NCBI GenBank assembly: GCA_960531495.1
Contig: OY482846.1
Coordinates: forward strand, 32,411,317-32,475,316
Reading direction: 5' to 3'
DNA from: Zeus faber
Taxonomy: Eukaryota; Chordata; Actinopteri; Zeiformes; Zeidae
DNA: 64,000 nt
How positions within the stretch are numbered: position 1 is the first letter of the stretch; every line of letters begins with the position of its first letter. The notes beneath the pieces are model-generated. The model saw nothing but the letters and a program-made list of their open reading frames with translations. It was not told the DNA's origin and did not search any database. Shown here piece by piece: positions 1 to 14,811 of the stretch. Both the position numbers and the translations under genes were made by a program.

Positions 1-328
1 AAACACAGATTTGCATGTATTGCCCTCAGTGCCACCTGAAAATCCATTGGGTTGCCTGATTTATCCCTGACACCTGTCCTCTGGTGTGACGACGTTTATG
101 GAGTTGACAAACGGATAGATAAATTCTTTAAAATTGGGCTGTTTGGTGAAGTCACTCCGACCTTAACTGATCAGGCTTTTCAAAACAAAACAATCAAACT
201 TTGCCTTGGGAAAATTAAAATATGGCTGATTTTAATAGATCATGGTAATCTTATTTTTTATTTTATTATTTTACCCGCTACTGTGCATTTAGTCATTTTC
301 AAACCCTGTCAATGTTGCCACACTCCAG

Positions 329-4116
<3,788 letters not shown>

Positions 4117-4181
4117 GTGTGTGTGTGTGTGTGTGTGTGTGTTAGAGCATCTTCACCCAAATGGGGACCCACATTTATTTT

Positions 4182-4233
<52 letters not shown>

Positions 4234-4366
4234 TGTATGGGTCTTCTGAATAATTTCACAAAAGCAGTTTGGGTTTACAGGCAGCAGTTACCTCTCAGGC
4301 AGAACTTTGGTTTTGGTTGAAGACTAGCCATGCTGTGTGTGTGTGTGTGCGTGTGCGTGTGTGTGT
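4117..4366. repeat. Cluster of (GT)n and (AT)n microsatellites
   Basis: (GT)n at 4117-4141, (AT)n at about 4185-4231 and GT/GCGT at about 4333-4366, separated by non-repetitive sequence. Confidence 0.95.
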
Positions 4367-4864
4367 ACGCCTTACTGTGTTCCCCTGAGTGATCGTGTGA
4401 TTTGCCGTCCCAAGTGCCAGTGTGCCCAATCTTCCATAGATTAAAAAGAAAACGACAACCCGAGGTGCATTCAGTGCAAGAGGTTTGAAATTTGAAACCA
4501 GATACCTTGACGGGTTGAACACATTCACTGCAAAGTTCTGCTTTTATTCGTATTGAACACAACTCAACAGGGTTCAGCTTGTACTGTATCGCATCGCACT
4601 TCTCCGATTGCACGATCAGCGGAATAATCCATCACATGGCCATCAAAGTAATGCCGAGTGCTTATAAAGTTTTTACTTTTATTTTTTTTAGCATCTGGCA
4701 AAACATTTTATTATTTTTTTTCACTGAAATATTTCTGCCATCATCATTCACGACCAGTAAAAGTCATTATTTGAGTTTTAAAGCAATATTTCTCTCTGTC
4801 CATCCCAATTTAAATGGCCCTTTTTTACATGACCGGTTTCAATTTATTTCTATCCAAACAATTC

Positions 4865-4930
4865 AAGAGGTTTGTTCGCCACATACATATACATACTTTC
4901 ATACATATATGCAGTGAAATGTCAATCATA
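4865..4930 (-). repeat. LINE 3'-tail fragment, copy A
   Basis: Read on the - strand, this gives ACATTTCACTGCATATATG, then GAAAGTATGTATATGTATGTG and CTCTTGAATTG. The same sequence is on the + strand at 15900-15982 and, in part, on the - strand at 32375-32430. The shared end with short TTGAA-type repeats is typical of a non-LTR retrotransposon 3' terminus. Confidence 0.6.
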
Positions 4931-5739
4931 GCATGTTAAAAAATCGGCCTCAACCAACGACTTAAGGTTGCAAACAAACCAACAAACAAAAAAGAGTGAT
5001 TCTAGCCGGTTACACGTAAAGTGTTACTTCTCAAACCTGCCGATCAATTCCAACCCATTATAATCTATGGATCTTTTCCTGTTTCTATGGTGGTGGTGGT
5101 GGTGACCAATGTTTCTCTGTTGGAGAAGTTCTTTGGCTGTTCAGACTTTTACTGTAACATATTGTGATCTTATTTTCTTAACTGGTTTTCATCTTTTACT
5201 TTTGATATGTTGTGGATATGAGTCGTATTTGTACGGTGATTGAAAAAATATAATTGTGTGAAACAAATAAATAAAAATAAAAAAAGGTGGACAAAAATGT
5301 ATGTCATCGTACTTTTTATATTTGGTGGCTGGAACACGAGGACTTCGGACAACATCAACATCATCAGGCTTTGTCTTTTCATATGCATATACAGTATACA
5401 TATATTTGACATACACTCAATATAAACAAAATGAACATTTCTGAACATAGCTGTAGTTGAACTAAAAGGTATTTTGGGGGGAAATTTGCTTTAGGACTGT
5501 CTTGTCCAGATTCCAAATATCCAGAGGTCCATACCAATTGTATGCTAACTGTGTTAGCTCAATGCATGACGGCAGATGGGTTCAACTAGCCTAGCTCTTG
5601 TGAAATTTAGGGAATAGTCCAAGTCAAGGGTCAAAAGTATTTGATTCATCAAATGCACAGTATGACAACGACCCGTCATGAACAGTGAAGTTTTTGTGAC
5701 ATGGAAAATGACAACTATGTAGCATGCATGAGAAAAGAC
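4931..5739. other. Intergenic, nothing recognised
   Basis: AT-rich DNA with no supported gene. It may include degraded 3' UTR of the L2 copy that follows on the - strand. Confidence 0.4.
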
Positions 5740-6800
5740 ATGAAATTATTGAAAAAAGAGTCACAAATAGGGCAAAAATATGGCGATAATAGAAAAGAAT
5801 ATAGCACTAGCAAGCAGTTCCAGTATACATTTCATTTCGGTAATGTAACTTGAATGTACGAGTGACCAGAACAAATGCGGAAGTCTTCGTGTGGTCAATA
5901 TGATCAATAAAATTTGTATTGTTGGTTGAGAAGCCTGAAGGCCTGGGGGGAAAAAAATGAGTCTGCTCGTCCGTGTCCGAATGCTCCGGTAACATCTACC
6001 TGATGGCAGCAACATGAACCGTCCATAGCCTGAGTGGCTGTAGTCTTCTACGATTTTCCGTGCTTTCCTAAGGCATCGTGTGTGGGAGAGCACATTCCTT
6101 GCACGGAGGGGAGACGGCCGCCGATGATGCCCTCTTGAGGGTGTTGCCTTGCAGCAGCGGAGCGGCCGCTGTACCAGGCAGCCACCCATGTCCAGAGACG
6201 ACGCTCTCAATGGTGCACCTGTAAATGTTAGGTGAGAGTTTTGGCAGACATGCCAAACTTCTTGAGTCTCCTCAGGAATTGGAGGCGCCTTTTGGGGCAG
6301 TCTGAGTCCGCTCGCCCGGGCCAGGCGAGATCGTCTTTGACGAGCACACTGAGGAACTTAAAGCAGGAGACTGTCTCCACTTCAGCTCCATCAGTGCATA
6401 TGGGGGTGTGACCCCTTCACTGCTGCTTCAGAGAGAGAGAGAGGGCGAGAGAGGGAGAGAGATCGATCGATCTCCTGGCACCATGTTGCCAAGTCACTGA
6501 CCCCCCTCTCTGGTGGGGCACCCATCATTGTTGGAGATGAGACTGAGTGTGGTAGTGTCGTCTGAAAACTGAAGGATGACGATGGAGCTGCATGTGGCTA
6601 CGCGGTCATGCGTGAACAGGGCGCGTATGGTGGTCTGTTTGAAGCAGGTGGGGACTGCAGACTGGTGCAGGGAGGAGGTTGAATATAGAGGTGACTACCG
6701 CCGCTAGTTGGTCAGCGCACCCTCTGAGGACACGGCTTGGGACCCCCTCTGGCTCTGGTGACTTCCCCAGGTTCACTCTTTTAAAAGCTCTCCTCACATC
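5740..6800 (-). pseudogene. L2-type LINE reverse transcriptase remnant
   Basis: On the - strand, broken frames match fish L2 (Maui/Rex-like) non-LTR retrotransposons. At about 6600-6800 the RT start of the palm region reads RRAFKRVNLGKSPEPEGVPS and then VLRGCADQLAAVVTSIFN. At about 6240-6290 the C-terminal RRLQFLRRLKKFGMSAK is visible. At about 5950-6100 CLRKARKIVEDYSH and YRSIRTRTSR appear. The middle, including the catalytic FADD-type motif, is missing or unreadable, and several stops and frameshifts break the frame. It is a dead, 5'-truncated and internally deleted copy. A GA-rich tract at 6429-6462 interrupts it. Confidence 0.8.
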
Positions 6801-7454
6801 TGCCGTCGATGGGGACCAAGTGTACAGTAGTTGTCCTGGTCCTCAGCTTTTTTGCATAGAAGGTGTCGAGCTCGCTGGGGAGAGAGGAGGAGGCGGTGGG
6901 CTGTTACTCGAAAGTAACAGTAACGACAACGATAACCTAGGCCGACGTAGGCCATGGTATACGGTTGACCAAATAGTCAACAACAGATTATGGCTTTCTA
7001 CACTGACCCAGGGACACAGAACTCAGACAAACGCACGACGACGACGGTGCGGAGAAAAATTAATATAAGAAAGTGAAATTTCAGAGAAATTAAATGTTAA
7101 AAAATAAATTAAAATAGAAAAAAGATATTGTAAAGTGATAGCAGCTATTATTGTTGTCTGCCTGAATGCTATACAGTCTATATGTGGTTACCAAATTTGT
7201 AGAAATTCATGATGTTTACACCTGTCGCTGTGATAGATTCATGTCAAGGGGGATGTAACATGAGAGTTCAGTAGGCCAGCGTGACATGGATGGAGGAGCG
7301 GAGGATTTCCAATGTGGAGTCTGACATTTCCCGGCTGTCAATCAGGCGAGGTCAATGTATTTCTTCTGGTACATGTTCCATGGGTCGGAATCGAATCGAA
7401 ACCTTGAGACACGCTGACGTTGTGTCAGTAACACCATTCCAGAAACGAGTTGAT
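6801..7454. other. Intergenic, nothing recognised
   Basis: No gene supported. Short frames around 7281-7523 (+) recall a mobile-element helix-turn-helix region but no definite family motif was seen. Confidence 0.35.
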
Positions 7455-8479
7455 CAATTACACGACCAGAGCATAATGGGAAAGGGTTGTCTTCAACCCA
7501 GTGCAACACCAGCACGGAAATGATAATTCCCCATGGATTTGATGCATTTTCTCAGGTGTAAAATTTACTCTGTAAACAGTTTTAAGTTGGGGTAGACTAG
7601 GTGTAAAGTTATAAGAGAGATTGTGAATCCTACAACGCATATGGGACCAATCTGCTGTGCTTATTATCCCGCCAACGTCATTCTCCCACTTTTGCCTGAA
7701 CATTATCTGGGTTAGTCGGGGAGCTGTCTCACAGTATTCTGTCGACCTTGGAGATGCATTCAGGGACTCTGCCTGTAGCGTTAAGAACAGTATCCAACTT
7801 AGACGGATGTGGTTCATTTCGTGAAAGTTTTATTGGTTCCACCATATGTCGAACCTGAAAGAACCTGATCGTAATGAGTAGATAACCCGTATTTGAGGGG
7901 AGGACATGAAAGTACTGCAGTTAAATGGATGCAGGACTTCATGTACTGTATCTCCCACTTCGTCCCAAGATTTGAATGCCTTGTCATCAAAGCAAACAGA
8001 TAAGCGTGGGTTTCTCCAAATGGGTATACATGGAGAAATGAGTTCATTGTAACCCAATTACTTATGGGACATTTTCCATACCTGCATACTGTACTGTTTG
8101 AGATCACAGGGTTCTGAGTAATTCTCTTAAACAGCACTGAGATCAAACTAGGGAAGATATTTCAGTTTGTAAGGGGAAGAGTCAAACATTTCAAGCATTT
8201 CCCAAGGGCAGGGAGGAAGTGAGAACCACTGCTTGATCTGAATGACAAAAAAATACAGTTTCAGGTAAGGTAGATTAAGGACCCCCTGTTGTAAGGTATA
8301 GCACATTAATACTAATTCTAACTAACCTAACTCATGTGTCCATATAAAGGATGAAAAAAGACTTTGCATTTTCTGGAAAAAAAAAAAATAATGGTGTTGG
8401 GTGGCGTAATAGGGAGATTTAGAAATTGGCATAGGGATTTGGGCAGAACGGTCATCTAAATTATGTTGGACCTGCCTAT
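7455..8479 (-). pseudogene. L1-type LINE ORF2 C-terminal remnant
   Basis: Broken - strand frames recall the C-terminal part of L1/Tx1 ORF2. In order they read QKMQSLFSSFIW (about 8345-8380), GVLNLPYLKLYFFVIQIKQW (about 8230-8290), PIWRNPRLSV (about 8000-8030) and YRVNFTPEKMHQIHGE followed by CWCC (about 7490-7600). The latter fits the usual '…YTPxKLxxM…CWxC' region upstream of the L1 cysteine motif. Stops and frameshifts separate the pieces. The 5' LTR at 8480 lies directly against this fragment, so the LTR element appears to have inserted into the older L1 copy. Assignment to L1 rests on pattern memory. Confidence 0.65.
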
Positions 8480-8881
8480 TGTATAGGCAAAATCCTCCTT
8501 GTCCGCTTCTACAATGACATACGTGCAAAACACTGTCTGAACATCATGTACTTTAGGCAAGGACGCGTGACTTACACAACAGGGAACACCTGTGAACGCA
8601 CCCAAACACAAGGTCGAAGAAAAATCCTTATAAAGACATCAAGGACATCAACAGACATGACAGTGCATCACCCCACCCTAACAGTCGCACACGTCTCACC
8701 ACATAAATACATGCGTACATCCTGTATCCGGGAGGACGGGTGAGTTCGACTACAGGCTGCGTCCTGCCATTCGCTCTCTCCCTCTCCTCTCTTTGCAAAG
8801 ACAAACTCTGTTCCTCTGAAATAAATATACACGCAACAAATAATTTGTTCACGATCCTTTATTACAGAAATTACCACGACA
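8480..8881 (+). repeat. 5' LTR
   Basis: 402 bp, TGTATAGGC…ACGACA. It contains AATAAA at about 8819-8825 (poly(A) signal) and aligns along its whole length with 12132-12545. Confidence 0.9.
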
Positions 8882-8885
8882 AACT

Positions 8886-8903
8886 TGGTGTCAGAAGTGG
8901 GAT
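8886..8903 (+). promoter_or_regulatory. Primer binding site, tRNA-Leu type
   Basis: TGGTGTCAGAAGTGGGAT lies 4 bp after the 5' LTR. Its complement, ATCCCACTTCTGACACCA, equals the 3' end of vertebrate tRNA-Leu(CAG) with CCA, as recalled. Confidence 0.85.
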
Positions 8904-9660
8904 CCCCGGACGACCGTCGGACCAGCGGCAGACAGTGACTGATCATCGGACATCACAGGTTAGAGTCCTGCCTCTTACCCAACTGCTTGGAGGACGGGAG
9001 GACCGTCTGCTGTTGGACCCCGGCCGTCTCCAAGGGATCTACACGTCCAAAAACTCCTCCAGTACACGATAAAATACTCACGGATCAATTGTTATTTTGA
9101 ACAAAATTCTGAAATTGTGTCTATTTGTAAAATAGAGTACCTTGGGATAATCTGAGTTGTAAAGGGTTAAAGTCCACAGAGGATACAACAGGTTTGAGGC
9201 CCATGAGTGGAATGCAATAGAGGGTTAGAGTCCTTCTATAACAGTCGTCAAAACAAAGGTTAGAGTCCTTCGGGGTTCAAGTCCTTGATAACGGTCAAAA
9301 CTTTGAAACATGGGGTCCACGTAGAGTAAGGAGAAACCAGATTGGGGTTCTCCGATTAATATGCGAATGAGAAGCAAACATGGGCACAAATGTATGTTAT
9401 GTATGGAAGACTGGGTCGAGCACGGCGGGTTTCCCGCAAGAGGTAGTTTAAGTATAACCCAGTTGGGGAAAGTGGGTGAGAGAAGTGCAGAAGAAGAGAA
9501 GAGATTAAGAAAGAAAAAGAAAGTGTCAGTGAAAGATTTAGACAGAATGGATGTCCATGAACAATGTCTATGGGTATGGACAAGAGAGGCAGAAGCAAGA
9601 GCCAGAAGTCAGTAAACAGGGAAAAGTAAAAGCTCGAAATGTGTAGTGTGAGAAAAAGCT
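8904..9660 (+). other. LTR element leader with repeated GGTTAGAGTCC motif
   Basis: Untranslated leader between the primer site and gag. The motif GGTTAGAGTCCT, or close variants, appears about five times between 8957 and 9290. A short open frame (9361-9615) has a basic stretch but no recognisable domain; it could be a matrix remnant. Confidence 0.5.
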
Positions 9661-10940
9661 GTGCTTGCCACTGTGTCTCCCCCCTCCTCTCTCTATCCGA
9701 GTCTGACCCAGGGTGATCGTCAGAAACGAAGGGACGACTGGGTGCCCCCTTATCTACCACCTTATGTGCAGCCCCGCACCGCCTCAACACCACCCCCCAC
9801 GGCCCCTCCGGAAAGCTTCGCGTCCGCGGCCTCTGCGTCCACAACTGACGACTCCATCCTGCCGATTTCCCCATCAACACCACCAACCCCACCACCAACC
9901 CCATGATGATTCCAACATCACCAAAGAATGCCCTGTCAGCCCTCGATCCCCTTGCCCCCAGCCCACACACAACTCGGGGAGGCGCTGTCTTCCACGCTTT
10001 AAGCATACCATCACAATTCCAAGGCCCGATGGTGGAGTTCCCCAGACCGGACAGCACTGTGGTCCTAGTCCATTGCCAAATGGATGGTGAGCGCGATTCC
10101 ATCAAAGACTGGCTGGATGTCACCCGTTGAGGAAAAGACCTCGCGGAGGTCCTCGGCGTCGGGTGCCGTGCATGGCGGCCCACCGGTATGGAACTCAGAA
10201 AACTGCTCCTCCTGCACTTCAAGCCAGAAAACTACTCCCGCATCGCACACGATATAGAAGAAAGCAACCCAGACCTGTTCCGACCACGCACTGCGACTTG
10301 GGACGATACTGGTCTGTGGGAAATGTGGGTCGAAACAGTACTCAGATCAATCGAACGCAACTTCCAGGTCAGATTCGACCACGGAAAGATCAGAGACTGC
10401 CGCCAAAAGCCCGGCGAACCAGTCACCGATTTTTATCATCGCACGGTGGACGCTTGCACGTCCTTCTCAGGACAGGTTCATCCTCCTACGTTCGATGGTG
10501 GTGAGGAATCCGCGTTCGAAACCATCCTCAAAATGGCGTTGCGACGGGCTCCGACCGTCCCTCCTGAAACGACTCACGGACAGTCTGATAGGCGGGTGGA
10601 GAGATAACCGACTGCCAGACATCCTGCGTCACGTCAAACACGCCGAGGCTAAGGAAAAGGAGGGAGAAAAGAAGGCCAAAGACAAACACGAGTTGGCCTC
10701 CCTCCATGCCCACCTCGCCTTGGCATCGCTGAGTACCCCACCTTTCCAGGGACAAGGACGAGGCAGAGGACGAGAGCGTGAACGGAGCTTCGGGCGGGGA
10801 CCAAAGCTACCGCGGACGTTAGGGCCCACCCCCCGCTCAGAGAGCACCAACCCAAGTTGGCGACGACCGCGACCGCTGCTTTAATTGCGCGAAAGTCGGA
10901 CATTGGTCTAGGGACTGCCCCGAACCACATTGACGACAAC
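9661..10940 (+). pseudogene. gag-like remnant (capsid and zinc knuckle)
   Basis: The coding sequence is spread over at least four frames, so it is broken. A Pro/Ser/Thr-rich N-terminal part (9740-9905) is followed by a capsid-like stretch (about 10188-10545). That stretch holds a major-homology-region-like motif, QKPGEPVTDFYHRTVDA, at about 10400-10460. An Arg/Gly-rich basic part follows. A CCHC zinc knuckle, CFNCAKVGHWSRDC, lies at 10877-10918 with spacing C-X2-C-X4-H-X4-C. This order (capsid, basic linker, one knuckle) fits retroviral or Metaviridae Gag, which packages RNA and assembles the particle. A stop lies soon after the knuckle. The 288-codon frame on the opposite strand is a shadow. 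Confidence 0.75.
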
Positions 10941-11149
10941 CAGCACGCCCAGTCAGCCACGTTCGGATCTGACTGATCTCCTGCCGTCACGACGGATGAG
11001 GTGTCCATGGGGGGTAACGTACAGACACACACACACACATCGCACCTACACTCGCTCCATGCAATGAAGATGCGCTTGACACTCATACACTGCCTGCTTT
11101 GCTACTCCAGGAAATTGCATCATTAGAAAACTCCCCCTCCGACCCTGTG

Positions 11150-11583
11150 AGCACATATGCCATCTGTGACTCCTCGGCATATCAGAAAATGCCTACCATA
11201 ACGTGCATAGTAAATGACAAAACCTCTAACCTTTCTGGTAGACTCGGGCACCACCCATTCTGTTATTCAAAGCAGGGAGATATGTTTAAAATTAAGCGGC
11301 CGCTCCTCATGGTCTACCAGCGTGAGCGGTCAAGCGGTTTTAGAAAATTTCTCTACCGCCACCCGTTGCACTTGGCCCACAGACAAAGGTGAATGGACCA
11401 CGAAGCACTCCTTCTTGATATCTGCTTTGTGCCCTATTAACCTAGCGGGTAGGGACCTGATGTGTTCGCTCGGCGTCTTCATTACCTCCACACCCCAAGG
11501 GCTGAGGGTTGTGGCGACGCCGACAGATCGCACCCATGTCTGCCTCGACGCGGTCCCTCCGCTGTACGCCTACCAGTGGTGAA
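11150..11583 (+). pseudogene. Retroviral-type aspartic protease remnant
   Basis: The + frame at 11214-11582 has the protease active-site motif VDSGTTHSVI near its start, and LAGRDLMCSLG about 70 residues later, the usual 'GRDLL…LG' end of retropepsins. It would process Gag and Pol in an intact element. It ends at a TGA just before the deletion junction. Confidence 0.8.
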
Positions 11584-12118
11584 TAGGCGCCACCGCTGGC
11601 AGCGGACTGTCACGCGCCACGGCACCATTCGTCAATCCTAACTCCGATCACATGTCCGCCGAGGATCTCCACTGCACCTCGCACATATACCGCGGACCAG
11701 ACAAAACGTACGAGGACGAGTTTTATCGCCAACAAACTCACCGCCCGCAAAATAACCTTTCCCCTTTTGAGGTCCTTTTTGCAGCCCCTCCCAATGTGGG
11801 ACTGGGACCTCCAGGCCCACCGATGAACGCCAACCTCTGGGAAGACATGCTGATGGACGATCCCTTTCCCCTACCCCTCCCCGACTTCGACTCAGAGGAC
11901 GACACTGCCACAGTTTGCTAGGGACCTCCGTCCCTCTTCCCTTTTTGATGGGTTCTCTTAAACCTTCGGGTGTGAGTCCCTGGATGTTTCCGGGATCGCC
12001 GACAGAGGTTTTCTATATATCTGTTGAATATCTGCTTATTTTGAGTGTGTCCGTATTCGTGTTCGTATTTTGCTGTTTTTGAGATGATTTCCTTTCGTAC
12101 TGTTGTTTAAATATAAAC
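11584..12118 (+). pseudogene. Residual 3' coding fragment (integrase end-like) and 3' UTR
   Basis: The frame 11652-11921 contains NNLSPFEVLFAAPPN, which resembles the C-terminal 'LSPFEVLFGRPP' region seen after integrase cores in fish retroelements. Only about 70 bp separate it from the protease stop, so reverse transcriptase, RNase H and the integrase core are deleted. An acidic tail follows and no env-like frame is seen. Confidence 0.6.
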
Positions 12119-12129
12119 AAAAGGAGGGA
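12119..12129 (+). promoter_or_regulatory. Polypurine tract
   Basis: AAAAGGAGGGA immediately upstream of the 3' LTR start at 12132, the expected primer for plus-strand DNA synthesis. Confidence 0.8.
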
Positions 12130-12131
12130 TA

Positions 12132-12545
12132 TGTACAGGCAAAATCCTCCTTGTCCACTTCTACAATAACATATGTGCAAAACACTGTCTGAACATCATG
12201 TACTTAAGGCAAGGACGTGTAACTTACACAACAGGGAACGCCTGTGAACCGTTAGCAGAATGCACCCAAACACGTAGTCGAAGAGAAATCCTTATAAAGA
12301 CATCAAGGACATCAACAGACATGACAGTGCATCACCCCACCCTAACAGTCGCACACGTCTCACCACGTAAATACATGCGTACATCCTGTAACCAGCAGGA
12401 CGGGTGAGCTCAACTTCAGGCTGCGTCCTGCCATTCGCTCTCTCCCTCTCCTCTCATTGCAAAGACAAACTCTGTTCCTCTGAAATAAATATACACGCAA
12501 CGAAGAATCTGTTCATGATCCTTTATTACAGAAATAACCACAACA
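12132..12545 (+). repeat. 3' LTR
   Basis: 414 bp, TGTACAGGC…ACAACA, matching the 5' LTR apart from about 26 substitutions and an extra 12 bp near 12250. Confidence 0.9.
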
Positions 12546-13240
12546 ATATCAGGGAGCAAATGCATTATTTTCAAATATTTAGAGACTTTCTGAGTTACCG
12601 GGGGGGTTAACTCAGATTCAACTTGTCTTCAATTTTGGGAGGAACGTTCACACCCAATGGCGGATTTGGAGTTGTAGGCTTGGAGACGGCATCTGTGTAT
12701 TCATCAATATCCCTATCAGCTGCAACAAAGAGCAAGAGCATCAGGCACTGCAGGATCCCGCCAGGTCTCAGTAAACGCCAGCACTCTGTCCAGGAATTTA
12801 ACATTTCCAAGTGAAATGCTCGGTAACGGCGGATTGCAGCATCTTGTCCAACATCGCCATTGGATACCGGCACGTTTGCCTCTTTTCTTTCCGCTCCGTC
12901 GGCAAGTAAGTAAACAAATCAACGGCAGCACAAAAGAATCTCAGCACATACTCCAGTAAGTTGAGGAAAAAGTCTGTGTCCAATGACAAATTTCCAAAAG
13001 CGCTTGTCATACTGTATAAGCAACAGTGCAGTATGTACAAGAATAAAAACAATACAAACAACAAACAAAAAACCACGTATTCAATGGAGAGCCATTGTCA
13101 GAATACACCTTCAAGCAAATCAAAAGATGTGTTATTTATGTGATTTGTGTGTCTTTATGACGAGTCAAAACTAAGACGTACAAATAAAAAAATAAAAACA
13201 CTAAATGCAGCGGCATTCAGAACAGTTTTTTGAAACATAT
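12546..13240. other. Intergenic, unassigned
   Basis: A - strand frame (12607-12873) encodes an 88-residue peptide without recognised motifs. It may be an old transposase piece but this is not supported. Confidence 0.3.
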
Positions 13241-13400
13241 ACATCAGAATCAGTCTATTTCGCCAGGTACACTTATATATGCAAGGAATTTGTTCTGGTG
13301 ATGTTTGGTGCGATATACTACAGACCATTAGCATTAAAAAATAAGATTAACAGTCCAAAAAAAGTAGAGAATAAAAATTACAGTAAAATTAAAAATGAAG
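13241..13400 (+). repeat. LINE 3'-end-like fragment (CAAGGAATTTG type)
   Basis: ATCAGAATCAG…GCAAGGAATTTGTTCTGGTG. The related sequence ATCAGAATCG…ACAAGGAATTTGTCTTGGTG lies at 56857-56955. This is a common fish interspersed-repeat end, probably L2/Rex-like. Confidence 0.55.
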
Positions 13401-13820
13401 TAGAAAATAAATACAAATTGAAAATAAAAACAAAAAGTCATATAATATACTGAATATACAGAATGCGATACTACACACAGGATAAATTATTGTCATGGGT
13501 ATATAGGGTATAAATCTAAATATTAATTATTACTATGTACTAGCGAGTAGCTTAACATTCATCCATCCATCCACTGGGTGCAGTGATAATCAGCCAACGC
13601 CACCGATGAATCAGCCGATGAAATTGGCGTTGACCTTCCAAAGCTAATCCCTCGCCTCCCAAAAGAAGCCGGTGTTTCCTATTAACAAGTCTCAACACTT
13701 GGCAGGAAATTCTCCGTGGGGCTACAGGAATACGAACAAAGGGGCGAGCCAAGTCCACCTACACCAGTAAGACCCCATCCTCAGTCACATGCCCAGGGTA
13801 CTCTCCTACTCTGCGTGTGA

Positions 13821-13862
<42 letters not shown>

Positions 13863-13938
13863 TGTGTGTACACATCCTGACACTGGCCCTCTCTGTTCTC
13901 TGGCTGGCTCGCTGACCAGGAGCTACTCTGTCAACCCT

Positions 13939-13978
<40 letters not shown>

Positions 13979-14324
13979 TCTCTCCATCCTTCTCTCTGCT
14001 CAATTTACCCTCCTTTCTGTTCGTCGCTTTCTTTATTTTCTCGCCGTCTTCAATTTCTCCCCCTTCTGCTCTCTCCTTTTCTGTCCATTGTGGCCTTCTC
14101 TCACTCCCCCCCCCCCTCTCTCTCCAACCTCCCTATCTCTCAAATTTGACTTTTGCGCAGCGAGAGTCGTGCGCTACAATTATATTACACTTTTTTCTCT
14201 CTCTTTCAACCCTCCCTCTGTCTCCCGCTCCCTCTCCATTCCCCCCTGTCATCCTTTCCCGCTACAATACATTGAGAGCCTCTGAAACCCACGACCCAGC
14301 CTCCCATGTGTCCTCACCTCTCTT

Positions 14325-14360
<36 letters not shown>

Positions 14361-14380
14361 CCCCCCCCCCTCCCTCCAAC
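13401..14380. repeat. Simple-sequence-rich region: (GA)n, (CT)n
   Basis: (GA)n at 13823-13860 followed by GT; (CT)n at about 13941-13985; a pyrimidine-rich stretch 13980-14260; (CT)n then C-run at 14331-14373. No gene. Confidence 0.9.
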
Positions 14381-14487
14381 AATAGTTCTTTCAGCCTCAT
14401 CGCAGGGCATTGGTATCCATTCACTGATACGTATCAGGAGTTAAGTGTCGTCGTTATTTCGTCCCCCAATGACTCGATCACGATCTC

Positions 14488-14811
14488 TGTGACTTCCCGG
14501 CAAAGTCTCCCTTTCCTCCGACCTTCGGGAGCAAAAGCGTTCGTTGGGAGGTGAACAGCGTCCGGTCGGCCCGATCAGCAGGGAGCTTTCTTAAGGTTTG
14601 TCCGTCTTGCAGAGGGGACGTCACGGGCTCAGCCAGAGCGGAAAGCTTCCCTCCTCCTGTGCCCAAACTCATTATCGCTTCATCATTTAGCCTTTTGGCG
14701 AAGCGAGCCGCACTGTTCAGGTTTATCAGAAAAACTCTCGCCATGAATCCACCGCCGGAAAGACTCGGTCTCCCTCCCTAAACCCGAATTCCGTGGGCAG
14801 AGACTCCCACA
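14488..14811 (+). repeat. Solo LTR, family B copy 1
   Basis: 324 bp, TGTG…CACA. The flanking 5-mers are ATCTC (14483-14487) and ATCCC (14812-14816), matching 4 of 5, as expected for an aged target duplication. The interior matches the copies at 25404-25761 and 32472-32755: GGGAGCTTTCTTAA, CTCCTCCTG and AAACTCTC…ATG near the 3' end. Short frames inside are not genes. Confidence 0.65.

Larger units (their letters stand above)
8480..12545 (+). mobile_element. LTR retroelement (endogenous-retrovirus-like), internally deleted
   Basis: The element is about 4.07 kb with two direct LTRs (8480-8881 and 12132-12545), both beginning TG and ending CA. It has a primer binding site at 8886-8903, a gag-like region, a protease-like region and a polypurine tract at about 12119-12129. 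Reverse transcriptase, RNase H and most of integrase are absent. By-eye alignment of the LTRs finds about 26 substitutions over about 402 bp (roughly 6-7%) plus a 12-bp insertion in the 3' LTR, so it is not a recent insertion. Flanks do not show a clean target duplication (…ctat before, atat… after). The gag and protease frames carry stops and shifts. It is therefore non-functional on its own. Confidence 0.88.

Noticed and set aside
9356-10222. 288-codon frame on the - strand, the longest in the window
   Set aside because: Antisense to the gag-like region of the LTR element; no domain, so a shadow frame.
12607-12873. 88-codon - strand frame as a gene
   Set aside because: No recognisable motif, splice context or homologous family; left unassigned.
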